NCBI RefSeq assembly: GCF_900104775.1
Contig: NZ_FNSA01000003.1
Coordinates: forward strand, 2,604,001-2,668,000
Direction: 5' to 3'
Source: Tsukamurella tyrosinosolvens
GTDB lineage: Bacteria > Actinomycetota > Actinomycetes > Mycobacteriales > Mycobacteriaceae
Length of the DNA: 64,000 nucleotides
Shown here: in pieces, positions 17,014-24,100 of the stretch
How the letters are laid out: the number at the start of each line of letters is the position of its first letter
Numbering within the stretch: the stretch's first letter is position 1
Position numbers and translations under genes: made by a program
The notes under the pieces: model-generated
Database searches by the model: none
What the model was told of the DNA's origin: nothing
Seen by the model: only the letters and a program-made list of their open reading frames with translations

Positions 17014-17240
17014 CAGAACTGCCCACCCGCGCCGACGTACTTGGCGGCGGCCTCGACCATCGCAGCCAGTGTGGGGTCGGCCAGGTCTGTGTCGATCTCG
17101 GCGTAGTCGTCGAAGTCTTCGTTCGGGCGCGCGAAGGCGACGATGGTGCCGTCGGAGGTGACCTGGACAAGGAGCTCGTCGCTCATCCACTGCGGAGTCT
17201 GATCGCGCTCGTCGAGCGCGAAGGTGAATCGTTCGGTCAT
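17013..17240 (-). CDS. Small hypothetical protein, member 2 of a local paralogue set
   Basis: 75 aa. Shares the TPQW...LVQ...SD pattern with the neighbour at 16762 and starts and stops in 4-base overlaps. The acidic middle (NEDFDDYAEIDTDLAD) and C-terminal helix are not recognised as any family. Confidence 0.55.
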   Translation of the reverse strand: MTERFTFALDERDQTPQWMSDELLVQVTSDGTIVAFARPNEDFDDYAEIDTDLADPTLAAMVEAAAKYVGAGGQF

Positions 17241-17488
17241 GCCGTTTCCTTTCCCTGCCGCAGCGCCTCCGCTGCTTCGCGCACGAGCGCGATCAACTCT
17301 GCGTCGAGACCAGCTGTGTCGCCGCTGCTGAGGATCGCCACGACCTCCGTGTGGCTAACAACTTCCCATGCGCCCGTGTCCGTGTCGAGGAACTCGGCGG
17401 AGATTCCCCACTCCCCCGCGCGCACGACGACGGTTCCAGATCGCCAGACCATCGAGCCGTCCTCGTGCGCGCGTGCCTGCGGGGACAT
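17237..17488 (-). CDS. Small hypothetical protein, probable member 3 of the set
   Basis: 83 aa, coupled to the next gene by ATGA and starting 3 bases after the clamp-like gene. VWRSGTVVVRAGEWGISAEF recalls the strand pattern of the two small proteins downstream, more weakly. C-terminal helix EAAEALRQGKETA. Function unknown; the position suggests an accessory role to the clamp-like protein. Confidence 0.5.
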   Translation of the reverse strand: MSPQARAHEDGSMVWRSGTVVVRAGEWGISAEFLDTDTGAWEVVSHTEVVAILSSGDTAGLDAELIALVREAAEALRQGKETA

Positions 17489-17491
17489 GAG

Positions 17492-18271
17492 CTACGCCGC
17501 CTTGAGGTCGCGCAGTCGCGCGAAGTCGTCGACCACCGGCACCTCGGGCTCATCGACGTCGATGTCGGCGTTGTACTCGTGCGCGGCGAGGACGCCGCGG
17601 AAGACGCCGCCACAGGTGACCGTCACGACCGAGGCCGGGTGCGCGCGGGTGTAGAGCTCGACGGGCTGCTTGAACACCGACGCGATCGCGCCGAGCTTCT
17701 TGAGCACGTCCGGCGTGAAGGACTGAAGGGCTCCCGACTCCAGGGGAACCACCTTCAGATCCTCGTCCTCGCCGCTCTTGCCGAGCACTTCCTGCGAGCC
17801 GCTCGCCTTGAGCCGAGCGGTCGTGGCGATGATCGGGAAGTCGCTGACGTTCTGCAGCGGGATGTAGTGGCGCGAGTCCGCGGCGCTCGGTGCGCCGTCG
17901 GTGAGCGTGCGCATGTACAGAGTCTCTCCGTCGTCCTGGATCGACAGCTCCACGGAACACTTCGCTTCCTTGTCGGCCTTCCGCACGGCCACGGCAACCT
18001 TCTTCGCCTGGGTGGCGAGACCGTCCGCCTGGTCGATCGAGAACTTGATCAGCGGGAGCTCGCCCTCGCAGTTGAAGATCGTCTGCCCGGGGCTCGTGCC
18101 GTCGGACGCGATGAAGATGAGCGACTCCTGCTCGCCGCTCTCGCCGAGCTCGAGTCGGGCCGAGCCGACGACGACAGCGGCGAGCGTCGGGTCGTCGTTG
18201 CCGCTGTAGGCCATCGTCTTCGCCGCGGCGATCGCGGTGACGAAGTCCTGGGTGTCGATGACTGCGGGCAT
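17492..18271 (-). CDS. Sliding-clamp-like protein (tentative)
   Basis: 259 aa from ATG 18271; a much longer in-frame reading upstream is only open by chance. It starts with a helix QDFVTAIAAAKTM, then strands LAAVVVGSARLEL and LIFIASDGTS, and ends with a strand-rich block (VELYTRAHPASVVTVTCGGV); this order resembles DNA polymerase clamps (helix, then sVLIEA...ATD strands, C-terminal beta edge). Length fits a two-domain PCNA/gp45-like clamp more than the 370-aa bacterial DnaN. If correct it would tether a polymerase during element replication. The 12-bp repeat array directly upstream supports a replication setting. No catalytic motif is expected; the call rests on fold pattern only. Confidence 0.4.
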   Translation of the reverse strand: MPAVIDTQDFVTAIAAAKTMAYSGNDDPTLAAVVVGSARLELGESGEQESLIFIASDGTSPGQTIFNCEGELPLIKFSIDQADGLATQAKKVAVAVRKADKEAKCSVELSIQDDGETLYMRTLTDGAPSAADSRHYIPLQNVSDFPIIATTARLKASGSQEVLGKSGEDEDLKVVPLESGALQSFTPDVLKKLGAIASVFKQPVELYTRAHPASVVTVTCGGVFRGVLAAHEYNADIDVDEPEVPVVDDFARLRDLKAA

Positions 18272-18904
18272 GGGGCGAGGTCCTTCCGTTGAATGGGTCC
18301 CGGTCCGGCTCGCGCGTGGCGGGCTGGCCGCGCCGGCGCGAGCTACTCCCCGCGCGCGGCGTGGCCGGACGCTACTGCGAGGGGCCGCCCTCCCGGCCCT
18401 AGGGCGCGGTTCCGCCGAGCACCTCTTTCGGCAGCGAAATCGCCGGCTCAAAGCCCTCCCCAAAAGGCAGGGTCCACCCCTTCTTCGCGCACGCATTCGA
18501 TCGCCGCCGAGTGTTCCCAACGTGCGTGCGTATGCGCGGGCGCGGGGCGCGCAGCCGAAAATCCAATCAAGGCTCCAACCGCCGCTCAATGCCCCCATCA
18601 ATCGCCGCCTCAATTCCCGAATCAATTGCCGCATCAGTTCTGCGCTACAAACCGAGATCAGCGTCTCCGACGCTCCAGCTCTCTCCCAGGTCAACGACGG
18701 TTTCGTGCAAGTTCCGCAGACCGGCAGCATGCCGTCTCGCCCCATCAATCCGGCGCTCCAAGCGGCAGCACGAGAAGCCGGAACCGCCGCTGGCTTCTGC
18801 CGCGCCAGCGGCGGTGAACGATCGCCGCGACCTTTGCCTCGAGGGGCGGGCGAGACCGCGCCGTCTTCGTAGATCGACCGCGGCGACCACCACGATCCGC
18901 GGTC
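18272..18904. other. Non-coding divergent region with the 12-bp repeat array
   Basis: 633 bases between the divergent clamp-like (minus) and HNH nuclease (plus) genes. It contains a very GC-rich stretch (18300-18450), then the 12-bp array at 18561-18668, and should hold both divergent promoters. Frames open across it (because the repeat length is a multiple of 3) have biased, low-complexity translations and no ribosome binding sites. Confidence 0.55.
18561..18668. repeat. Nine imperfect 12-bp direct repeats (iteron-like)
   Basis: Units start at 18561, 18573, 18585, 18597, 18609, 18621, 18633, 18645 and 18657 with exact 12-base phase. The best four are CTCAATGCCCCC, ATCAATCGCCGC, CTCAATTCCCGA and ATCAATTGCCGC; the consensus is (A/C)TCAAT followed by six GC-rich bases. 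Outer units are weaker. Phased short direct repeats in a non-coding region upstream of a replication-type gene suggest an origin iteron array or a partition centromere. Which of these, and the binding protein, are not known. Confidence 0.7.
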
Positions 18905-19681
18905 ATGGCGGAAGCGAAGAAGTCCAGTTCGAAGTTCTCGGCGGCCGGCAAGTTGCTGCTCGTCGCTGTCGGCATCCTCGTGATCGCGCTCGGAGCGAGC
19001 TCGATCGTGTCGAAGGTCGGGGTGAACGCCGGGTCCGTGTTCGGCGGCCTCACGAAGTCGGGATCGACGGCCGCGGCCGGAGCCGGCGCGGGGGCCGTCT
19101 CGAGTGGGACCGGAACCTACAGCCCCGACCCGTCGACTCTCGCCGTGTCGAGCGCGAGCCCGGGGAAGAAGTACCAGAGAGCAGCCTTCGGCGAATCGTG
19201 GACGGACAAGGTCGACGTCGAGGGCGGCGGCAACGGGTGCGATACCCGCAACGACATCTTGCACAGGGACCTGACCAACAAGACGTACGTCAAGACCTCC
19301 AAGTGCCCCTACGCGATCGCCACCGGAACCCTCGCCGATCCGTACACCGGCCGCGCGATCTCCTTCACACGCGGAGCCGAAACGTCGAGCACCGTGCAGG
19401 TCGACCATCTCGTTGCGCTCGAGAACGCCTGGGACTCCGGCGCGTGGGCGTGGGACGTGGCGCAGCGGACTCGGATCGCCAACGATCCTGCGAATCTTCT
19501 GGCTTCGGACGGCAGCGCCAACATGAGCAAGGGGTCCAAGACGGCTGACCGGTGGCTGCCCCCGAACCCCGGATTCCAATGCCGCTACGTCAAGCTTCAG
19601 ATCATGGTCAAGAACAAGTACCGGCTCACGGTCACTGCTTCGGAGAAGGCGACCATGCAGCGCTTCGCCGGCCGCTGTTGA
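18905..19681 (+). CDS. Secreted or membrane-anchored HNH nuclease (DUF1524/GmrSD type)
   Basis: 258 aa. A Lys/Ser-rich start leads into a hydrophobic helix (about 16-36) that acts as signal or anchor, then a Gly/Ala/Ser linker, then the nuclease domain. TVQVDHLVALENAW (164-177) supplies the His of the DHxxxL motif (H168), and DPANLLASDGSANMSKG (about 194-210) with a following RWLPP matches the N...K part of the His-Me finger in DUF1524 proteins. Four Cys (CDT, SKCPY, FQCRY, GRC) may form disulfides outside the cell. The likely role is extracytoplasmic DNA cleavage, for example nutrient scavenging or processing during transfer; the target is inferred. Confidence 0.8.
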   Translation: MAEAKKSSSKFSAAGKLLLVAVGILVIALGASSIVSKVGVNAGSVFGGLTKSGSTAAAGAGAGAVSSGTGTYSPDPSTLAVSSASPGKKYQRAAFGESWTDKVDVEGGGNGCDTRNDILHRDLTNKTYVKTSKCPYAIATGTLADPYTGRAISFTRGAETSSTVQVDHLVALENAWDSGAWAWDVAQRTRIANDPANLLASDGSANMSKGSKTADRWLPPNPGFQCRYVKLQIMVKNKYRLTVTASEKATMQRFAGRC

Positions 19682-19729
19682 TCGCGCCGCGGACCGTTCT
19701 CCAGTCCCGAGCGCTCTACCTTGCGCGGC

Positions 19730-20521
19730 ATGAACAAGACCAATGCCCTCGCTCCCCTGACGCGCATCGCCACCGGTCTCGGTGTCGTCGTTCTCGCGAC
19801 GACGCTCGTCGCCTGCGGTCCCGACGAGGCCACCGCCGCGCCGGCAGCCTCTGCATCGCCCTCCCCCGTCGCGCTCCCGTCCGAGAGCGCCTCTCCCGAA
19901 ACATCAGGGGCCGCCGCGCAGGCTTCGGGCGCTGATGCATCGAGCCTGATCGACGAAGCAGCGAAGTCGGCTCGCATCCTGCGATCGGTGCGTGCCGAGT
20001 ACTCGACGACCGGGATCGAGAACCTGCTCGCCAAGTCCTACGCGGCCGAGATCACGACCACGCCGTCGGTCGCCTCACGGGGCACCGCGAATCTGAAGAT
20101 CCAGGGCGCATACCGGCAGTCCGACTTCCGCACGATCGACGGAAAGCTCTGGATCAAGGGCACGGACGGCAAGTTCGTCGACGCTGGCCCGGCCCGCGGG
20201 AAGTTCGACCCTGCGGTTCTCCTCGACCCGCAGCGCGGCCTCGCGGCGCTGATCGCCTCGACCGAGTCAGCGAAGATCGACGGCGGCCCGGCGAAGCTCG
20301 ACGGTAAGGACACCGTCAAGGTGGCCGGCACGCTCCCCACCGCCGCGGCCGCGGTGCTGGTCCCCCGCGAATCGCTGGGCGAACGCGACGAGGTGCCGGT
20401 CACGCTCTGGTTCACGCCGAACAAGCCGAATGACCTCGTCCAGCTCATCATCAAGGCCGGCGACAGCTCGATCACGCTCAAGCTGAGCAAGGGCGAGCCC
20501 TTCACCATCGCCGCCGGCTGA
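19730..20521 (+). CDS. LppX/LprAFG-family lipoprotein
   Basis: 263 aa. Signal peptide with lipobox VACG, acylated Cys29, then an Ala/Ser/Pro linker and a beta-rich domain. The repeated pattern AYRQSDFRTIDGKLWIKGTD, GKFVDAG and a KLDGKDTVKVAGTLP segment matches the mycobacterial LppX/LprG/LprA fold, an 11-strand lipid-binding half barrel that carries lipids or glycolipids across the periplasm. The family is essentially restricted to mycolate-containing actinobacteria, which points to the host. A plasmid-borne copy beside a secreted nuclease is unusual. ATG 19730 is used; the TTG three codons earlier is possible. Confidence 0.75.
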   Translation: MNKTNALAPLTRIATGLGVVVLATTLVACGPDEATAAPAASASPSPVALPSESASPETSGAAAQASGADASSLIDEAAKSARILRSVRAEYSTTGIENLLAKSYAAEITTTPSVASRGTANLKIQGAYRQSDFRTIDGKLWIKGTDGKFVDAGPARGKFDPAVLLDPQRGLAALIASTESAKIDGGPAKLDGKDTVKVAGTLPTAAAAVLVPRESLGERDEVPVTLWFTPNKPNDLVQLIIKAGDSSITLKLSKGEPFTIAAG

Positions 20522-20541
20522 CACCGGGAACGGAGCAGGAA

Positions 20542-20706
20542 ATGAACCTCGACACCGCTGACTGCACCTGCGTCTACAGCTGCGCAGACGACCCTGCCAC
20601 TGCGTGCTCGCTCTCCGGCGAGTGGCATGTTCATCCGGACATGGTGGGCACGCCCGGTCTCTTCGGGCCGTGCCCGGTTCACCCAGACGCTCCTGGCGAT
20701 CACTGA
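20542..20706 (+). CDS. Small Cys-rich protein, 54 aa
   Basis: Frame MNLDTADCTCVYSC to HPDAPGDH with a strong GGAGCAGGA site 5 bases before its ATG. Cys at positions 8, 10, 14, 22 and 47 with several His suggest a small metal-binding protein. It follows the lipoprotein by 20 bases and overlaps no other real gene. Confidence 0.55.
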   Translation: MNLDTADCTCVYSCADDPATACSLSGEWHVHPDMVGTPGLFGPCPVHPDAPGDH

Positions 20707-20728
20707 TCTCGACGACGAAGGGCATCTC

Positions 20729-21163
20729 GTGGGCACATTCGACACGGTCATCGTCGGCGGACTCGGCTACCAGACGAAGGCGTTGGGCGCCGGAATGCGG
20801 CACCTCGTTCCTGGCGATCGCGTGCGAGTCGCCTACAAGTCGCAGTCGGAGGAGGAATACGACTTGAGCTACACGCACCCCTACCTCGAGTTGCCGAGGG
20901 CCTACACCGTCCTCGCCATCGAAGAGCTCGACGGCGAGGAGGTTGCGGTTGAGATTGTCGATGGCGTTCTCACGGGCATCGTGGACGCTCCGCTCCCCGC
21001 ACACTTCGACCGCCAGGGGAGGTCGATCGGCGAATCGAGGTACGTCCCGAACATCGCCGCGAACCCGGAGTGGCAGCGCCGGCGGGAGGAGGCCAGCAAG
21101 GCCGTTCAAGACGTTCTGCGCCGAAGGCGACAGCCCGTATCGGAGGGAGACAACGATGAGTAA
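20729..21163 (+). CDS. Hypothetical protein
   Basis: 144 aa from the GTG at 20729 (AAGG 8 bases upstream); the frame continues upstream into the 54-aa gene but without a start signal. Beta-rich N-terminal part with a small-barrel look (LVPGDRVRVAYKSQSEEEYD) and a charged helical C-terminus. Overlaps the next ATG. No family recognised. Confidence 0.5.
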   Translation: MGTFDTVIVGGLGYQTKALGAGMRHLVPGDRVRVAYKSQSEEEYDLSYTHPYLELPRAYTVLAIEELDGEEVAVEIVDGVLTGIVDAPLPAHFDRQGRSIGESRYVPNIAANPEWQRRREEASKAVQDVLRRRRQPVSEGDNDE

Positions 21164-21413
21164 CCCCGAACACGGCCTCGAAGTGCCGCACCGCGTGCTG
21201 GCATGGTTCGACGCACTTCCTCGCGAGGAGAAGTTCGAGCGCGCAGGGCACCGTCTCGGCGGTCAGAACAAGGAGCGCCAGAGTATCGGCCTGCCCGGCC
21301 ACTGCGCGATCTGCGCGGTGTTCGGTCACGTTGTGGCGCATCCTGAGCACGGCTGCGTGGACGTGAGCTGCACACTCCCCGCCGCGGATCACGGGCCGGC
21401 GACAGCGCTGTGA
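21156..21413 (+). CDS. Small hypothetical protein with CAIC motif
   Basis: 85 aa. GGAGGGA precedes the ATG, which overlaps the previous stop. GHCAICAVFGHVVAHPEHGC in the second half is a Cys/His cluster suggesting a zinc site. Its stop overlaps the next GTG. Family not recognised. Confidence 0.55.
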   Translation: MSNPEHGLEVPHRVLAWFDALPREEKFERAGHRLGGQNKERQSIGLPGHCAICAVFGHVVAHPEHGCVDVSCTLPAADHGPATAL

Positions 21414-21634
21414 TCGCTGCTCTGCGGGACGCGTCCTGGCACAACTACCCCGACACCTCCTCCACGAAGAAGTACCACTTGTTCCTCGACGGTGACGCGT
21501 TGTCGTTGTGTGGACGCGCGGTGATCGCCGACTTCACCGCGGTGCCGGCCCAGGGCGTCGCAGCGTCGGATCGCTGCTTTCGATCGGAGTGCAAGCAGGG
21601 CTGGGCGCAGGTTCAGTCGGAGGAGCGGCGATGA
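21410..21634 (+). CDS. Small hypothetical protein
   Basis: 74 aa from a GTG overlapping the previous stop. Contains a beta-hairpin-like KKYHLFLDGDALSLCGR and a later CFRSECK, a pattern common in small actinophage proteins of unknown function. No membrane segment. Confidence 0.5.
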   Translation: MIAALRDASWHNYPDTSSTKKYHLFLDGDALSLCGRAVIADFTAVPAQGVAASDRCFRSECKQGWAQVQSEERR

Positions 21635-21680
21635 TGTGTCTTCGTCCTGCTGTCGCACTCGAGGGGATCGGAGGCCTGTG

Positions 21681-22118
21681 GTGAGCAGTTCGATCGACGG
21701 TCCGGCCCCGCGGCCGTGCGAATCGTGTCCGTACCGGAGCGACGTGCCGTCCGGGATCTGGTCGCCCGGCGATTACGCCAAGCTCGAACGCTACGACGCG
21801 GAGACGTATGACCAGCCGCAAGCGGTGTTTCGGTGTCACCAGCTCGGGGTCGAAGACCCCCGTGCCCGCATGTGCGCGGGCTGGGTCGGCTGCCACGGCT
21901 GGGAGCTGCTCGCTCTGCGTCTGTGGGCCGGCGACCAGAATCCGCGCACGGACGACCAACTCACAGCGGTGATCGAGTACCGCTCCCCCGTTCCGCTCTT
22001 CGCCACCGGCGGCGAGGCGGCGGCGCACGGGATGCGCGACATCGAGAACCCGAGCCCGGAGGCGGTCGCCTTGATCGAGAAGGTCACGCGCCTTCGCCCC
22101 GAGGTGCAGCAGGACTGA
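21681..22118 (+). CDS. DUF6283-like Cys-rich protein
   Basis: 145 aa. PCESCPYRSDVPSGIW (about 11-26), then FRCHQ and RMCAGWVGCHG, is the signature of the actinobacterial and phage DUF6283 family as I recall it: two Cys/His clusters that may bind metal. Role unknown. GTG 21681 has GGAGG 6 bases upstream; the GTG one codon earlier is the alternative. The gene ends 22 bases before the convergent HerA-like gene, closing the plus-strand cluster. Confidence 0.7.
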   Translation: MSSSIDGPAPRPCESCPYRSDVPSGIWSPGDYAKLERYDAETYDQPQAVFRCHQLGVEDPRARMCAGWVGCHGWELLALRLWAGDQNPRTDDQLTAVIEYRSPVPLFATGGEAAAHGMRDIENPSPEAVALIEKVTRLRPEVQQD

Positions 22119-22140
22119 AGTCCTCGACCGGCCGGCGGCC

Positions 22141-23937
22141 TCAGCCGCCCATCGACGCGCCGTGCATGAGGATCTCGGTCGCCTGGATCGACTCCCGGGT
22201 CGTCTCGACCAGGCCGTTCTTGCGCAGCAGCGACAGGTAGTTGCTGAACGTTCCTCCGCCGATCTCGATGTTCGCCTCCGTGGCGACCTGGGCCCGCGGC
22301 GCCGCCGCCGGGTAGGCGTTCATCACCGCTTCGAGCATGCGCGCCGCGCCGGTGGGGAGCACGTCGAGGTAGTGGGCCTGGAGCTCCTGCGCGCTCAGCG
22401 GGGGCTGGTTTCGACCGACGAGGTCCCAAGCCTTGTCCGTGAGGGTGACCCCCGCGGAGGTCTCGTCGAGCAGGCCGGCTCTGCGGAGCAGGCTGACATA
22501 GTTGCTCCAGGTGCCGCCCTTCTGCTTCAGATGCGCGGCGACCGCCCACTGTCGCTGTGTCAGCCGCAGCGGGGCCATACGTGCGAGCGATTCGATCATC
22601 CTGGCCGCGCCCGTCGGGAACTTGGGAACATCGACTCCCTGAGCGCGCGCTGATGCCGGCGCACGGCGGGGCGCCGGCACAGGGGCCGCCGGCCGATTCA
22701 CGGTGCGCTCCGCTCCACCGGGAGCGGGCTCGAGGTTCTCGGCGACCACGGGCTTCTTGGTCGGCTCGGCGGCGTCCAGAGCGTCGAGCGCGCCGCTCAG
22801 CGCCTCGACAGCGGAACGAAGAACCTGGCGGGTCCGATCGGCCGCGACCGCCGATTCGAGCTCGGCGACGCGGCGCTGCAGGCTCTGGACGGTGTTCTCG
22901 CTCTCGGTGAGTCGACGCGTGAGGTCGTCGGCGCGCTGGTTCGCGGCGTCGAGGGCCTGTCGTTGCGCGGGTGATGCGCCGCGGGCGCGCCCGGAAGCCC
23001 CGGAGACTGTGTCCCGTGCTGCGACGATGTCGGTGGTGATCCGTGCGAGGTCGATGTCCGCGCGAGTCCGTGGCACCTTGCGGATCTCGCCGACCCTCGG
23101 GGTGACGTGCGAGTCGAATGTGCGGAAGAGCGGGAACTGCGCACGTGTGAGGATGCCGAGGAAGCTCGGTGACCACACCCAGCCGGTACCGGTCTCGAGG
23201 GTCGGCAGCGAGCTGATGACCTCCTTCGCGGTGTCCGAGCTCCGGTCGTTGTTGACGCTGATCCACTCCTGGATCGCCTTGATCGTGCGCGGCCCGGACA
23301 TGCGAAGGAGCACGACGGTCTCCATGAGGTCGAGCACGCTCTTCGCGACTTCCTGGGGGCGCTGGCTCACGACGGTCATGCCGATACCTCGCGTGCGCCC
23401 GCGCTTGGCCAGGTCTTCCATGGCGCCGATCAGGCGCGCGGTGTCCGCCGACTGGCGCTGCGGGATGAGCACGTCGGCCTCTTCGACGACCAGGTGCAGA
23501 GGGTCGCGGTTGTACCGGTAGAGGCTCTCGGCGAAGGCGGTCGCGAAGCTGTGCGCCTTGCCCTTGCTCATGTGTGAGAGGTCGATCACCGCGGGGATGC
23601 GGTCTTTGACGAGGAGCCGGGCGAGGGCATCGCCGTCGCCCGGCTCGATCTCGATGTCTCCGTGGTCGCCACCGAAGATGGTGAAAGGCAGGCCCGGTCC
23701 GTCGCCCGCGGCGTCGGACCGGATTCCGTACCAGTCGCCCTTGACGTCGATGACGATCACGGGCAACCCCATGTCGTACATCCGCTCGACGAGCAGGTGT
23801 GTGAAGGAGCTCTTGCCCCCGCCACGGTTGGCCAGCACCGCGATGGTCGCCGTGACGACGTCGAGTGGGAGCTCGACTCCATCGGCGAGCTCGATCACGT
23901 CACCTCGGGGCCGACTGGTACTCGCGCGTGTGGTCAC
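22141..23937 (-). CDS. HerA-like hexameric ATPase with duplicated C-terminal domain
   Basis: 598 aa. VLANRGGGKSSFT (34-46) is the Walker A with the Arg-Gly-Gly lead-in of HerA/VirB4-type pumps; VIVIDVKGDWYG follows and LHLVVEEADVLIPQR carries Walker B; VVSQRPQEV is the sensor-like block. A coiled coil at about 310-370 leads into two similar domains at about 441-490 and 528-577, each PTGAARM...GGT(W/F)SNY(V/L)SLLR. The enzyme probably couples ATP hydrolysis to DNA or protein translocation; in archaea and phages HerA works with NurA-type nucleases, none of which is seen here. GTG 23937 is chosen: the longer reading begins inside promoter copy 2. Confidence 0.75.
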   Translation of the reverse strand: MTTRASTSRPRGDVIELADGVELPLDVVTATIAVLANRGGGKSSFTHLLVERMYDMGLPVIVIDVKGDWYGIRSDAAGDGPGLPFTIFGGDHGDIEIEPGDGDALARLLVKDRIPAVIDLSHMSKGKAHSFATAFAESLYRYNRDPLHLVVEEADVLIPQRQSADTARLIGAMEDLAKRGRTRGIGMTVVSQRPQEVAKSVLDLMETVVLLRMSGPRTIKAIQEWISVNNDRSSDTAKEVISSLPTLETGTGWVWSPSFLGILTRAQFPLFRTFDSHVTPRVGEIRKVPRTRADIDLARITTDIVAARDTVSGASGRARGASPAQRQALDAANQRADDLTRRLTESENTVQSLQRRVAELESAVAADRTRQVLRSAVEALSGALDALDAAEPTKKPVVAENLEPAPGGAERTVNRPAAPVPAPRRAPASARAQGVDVPKFPTGAARMIESLARMAPLRLTQRQWAVAAHLKQKGGTWSNYVSLLRRAGLLDETSAGVTLTDKAWDLVGRNQPPLSAQELQAHYLDVLPTGAARMLEAVMNAYPAAAPRAQVATEANIEIGGGTFSNYLSLLRKNGLVETTRESIQATEILMHGASMGG

Positions 23938-23975
23938 GTCGCTGTCCTCTCCGGCGTGGCCCGGCCAACACCTAG

Positions 23976-24009
23976 TCTCCATTTTAGAGATTTGTCACCG
24001 ATTCGCAAA
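23976..24009 (-). promoter_or_regulatory. Palindromic promoter, copy 2 (HerA-like gene)
   Basis: On the minus strand TTTGCG (24004-24009), a 17-base spacer, then TAAAAT (23981-23986) inside the palindrome tctctaaaatggaga (23976-23990). The start codon lies about 40 bases downstream. Same element as the five other copies, with one mismatch in the right arm. Confidence 0.7.
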
Positions 24010-24047
24010 CCTGGATTGCCCCAGTCTCGCCCGGGCGCGGACAGAGA

Positions 24048-24081
24048 ACCGCCCCGAACCGAGAATCCGATTCGGGGCGGT
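24048..24081 (-). terminator. Intrinsic terminator after eccC
   Basis: Perfect 11-bp stem accgccccgaa / ttcggggcggt with a 12-base loop, 20 bases beyond the eccC stop. It also insulates the HerA-like promoter. Confidence 0.75.
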
Positions 24082-24100
24082 CGGGCGAGGACTCCGTGAG

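Noticed and set aside
18561-18668. CRISPR array
   Set aside because: Repeats are 12 bases, imperfect and contiguous with no unique spacers, and no cas genes are present.
17492-19579. A 695-codon minus-strand frame extending the clamp-like gene
   Set aside because: The upstream 430 codons are Arg/Ala-rich low-complexity sequence crossing the repeat array and running antisense to the HNH nuclease; the ATG at 18271 starts the credible protein.
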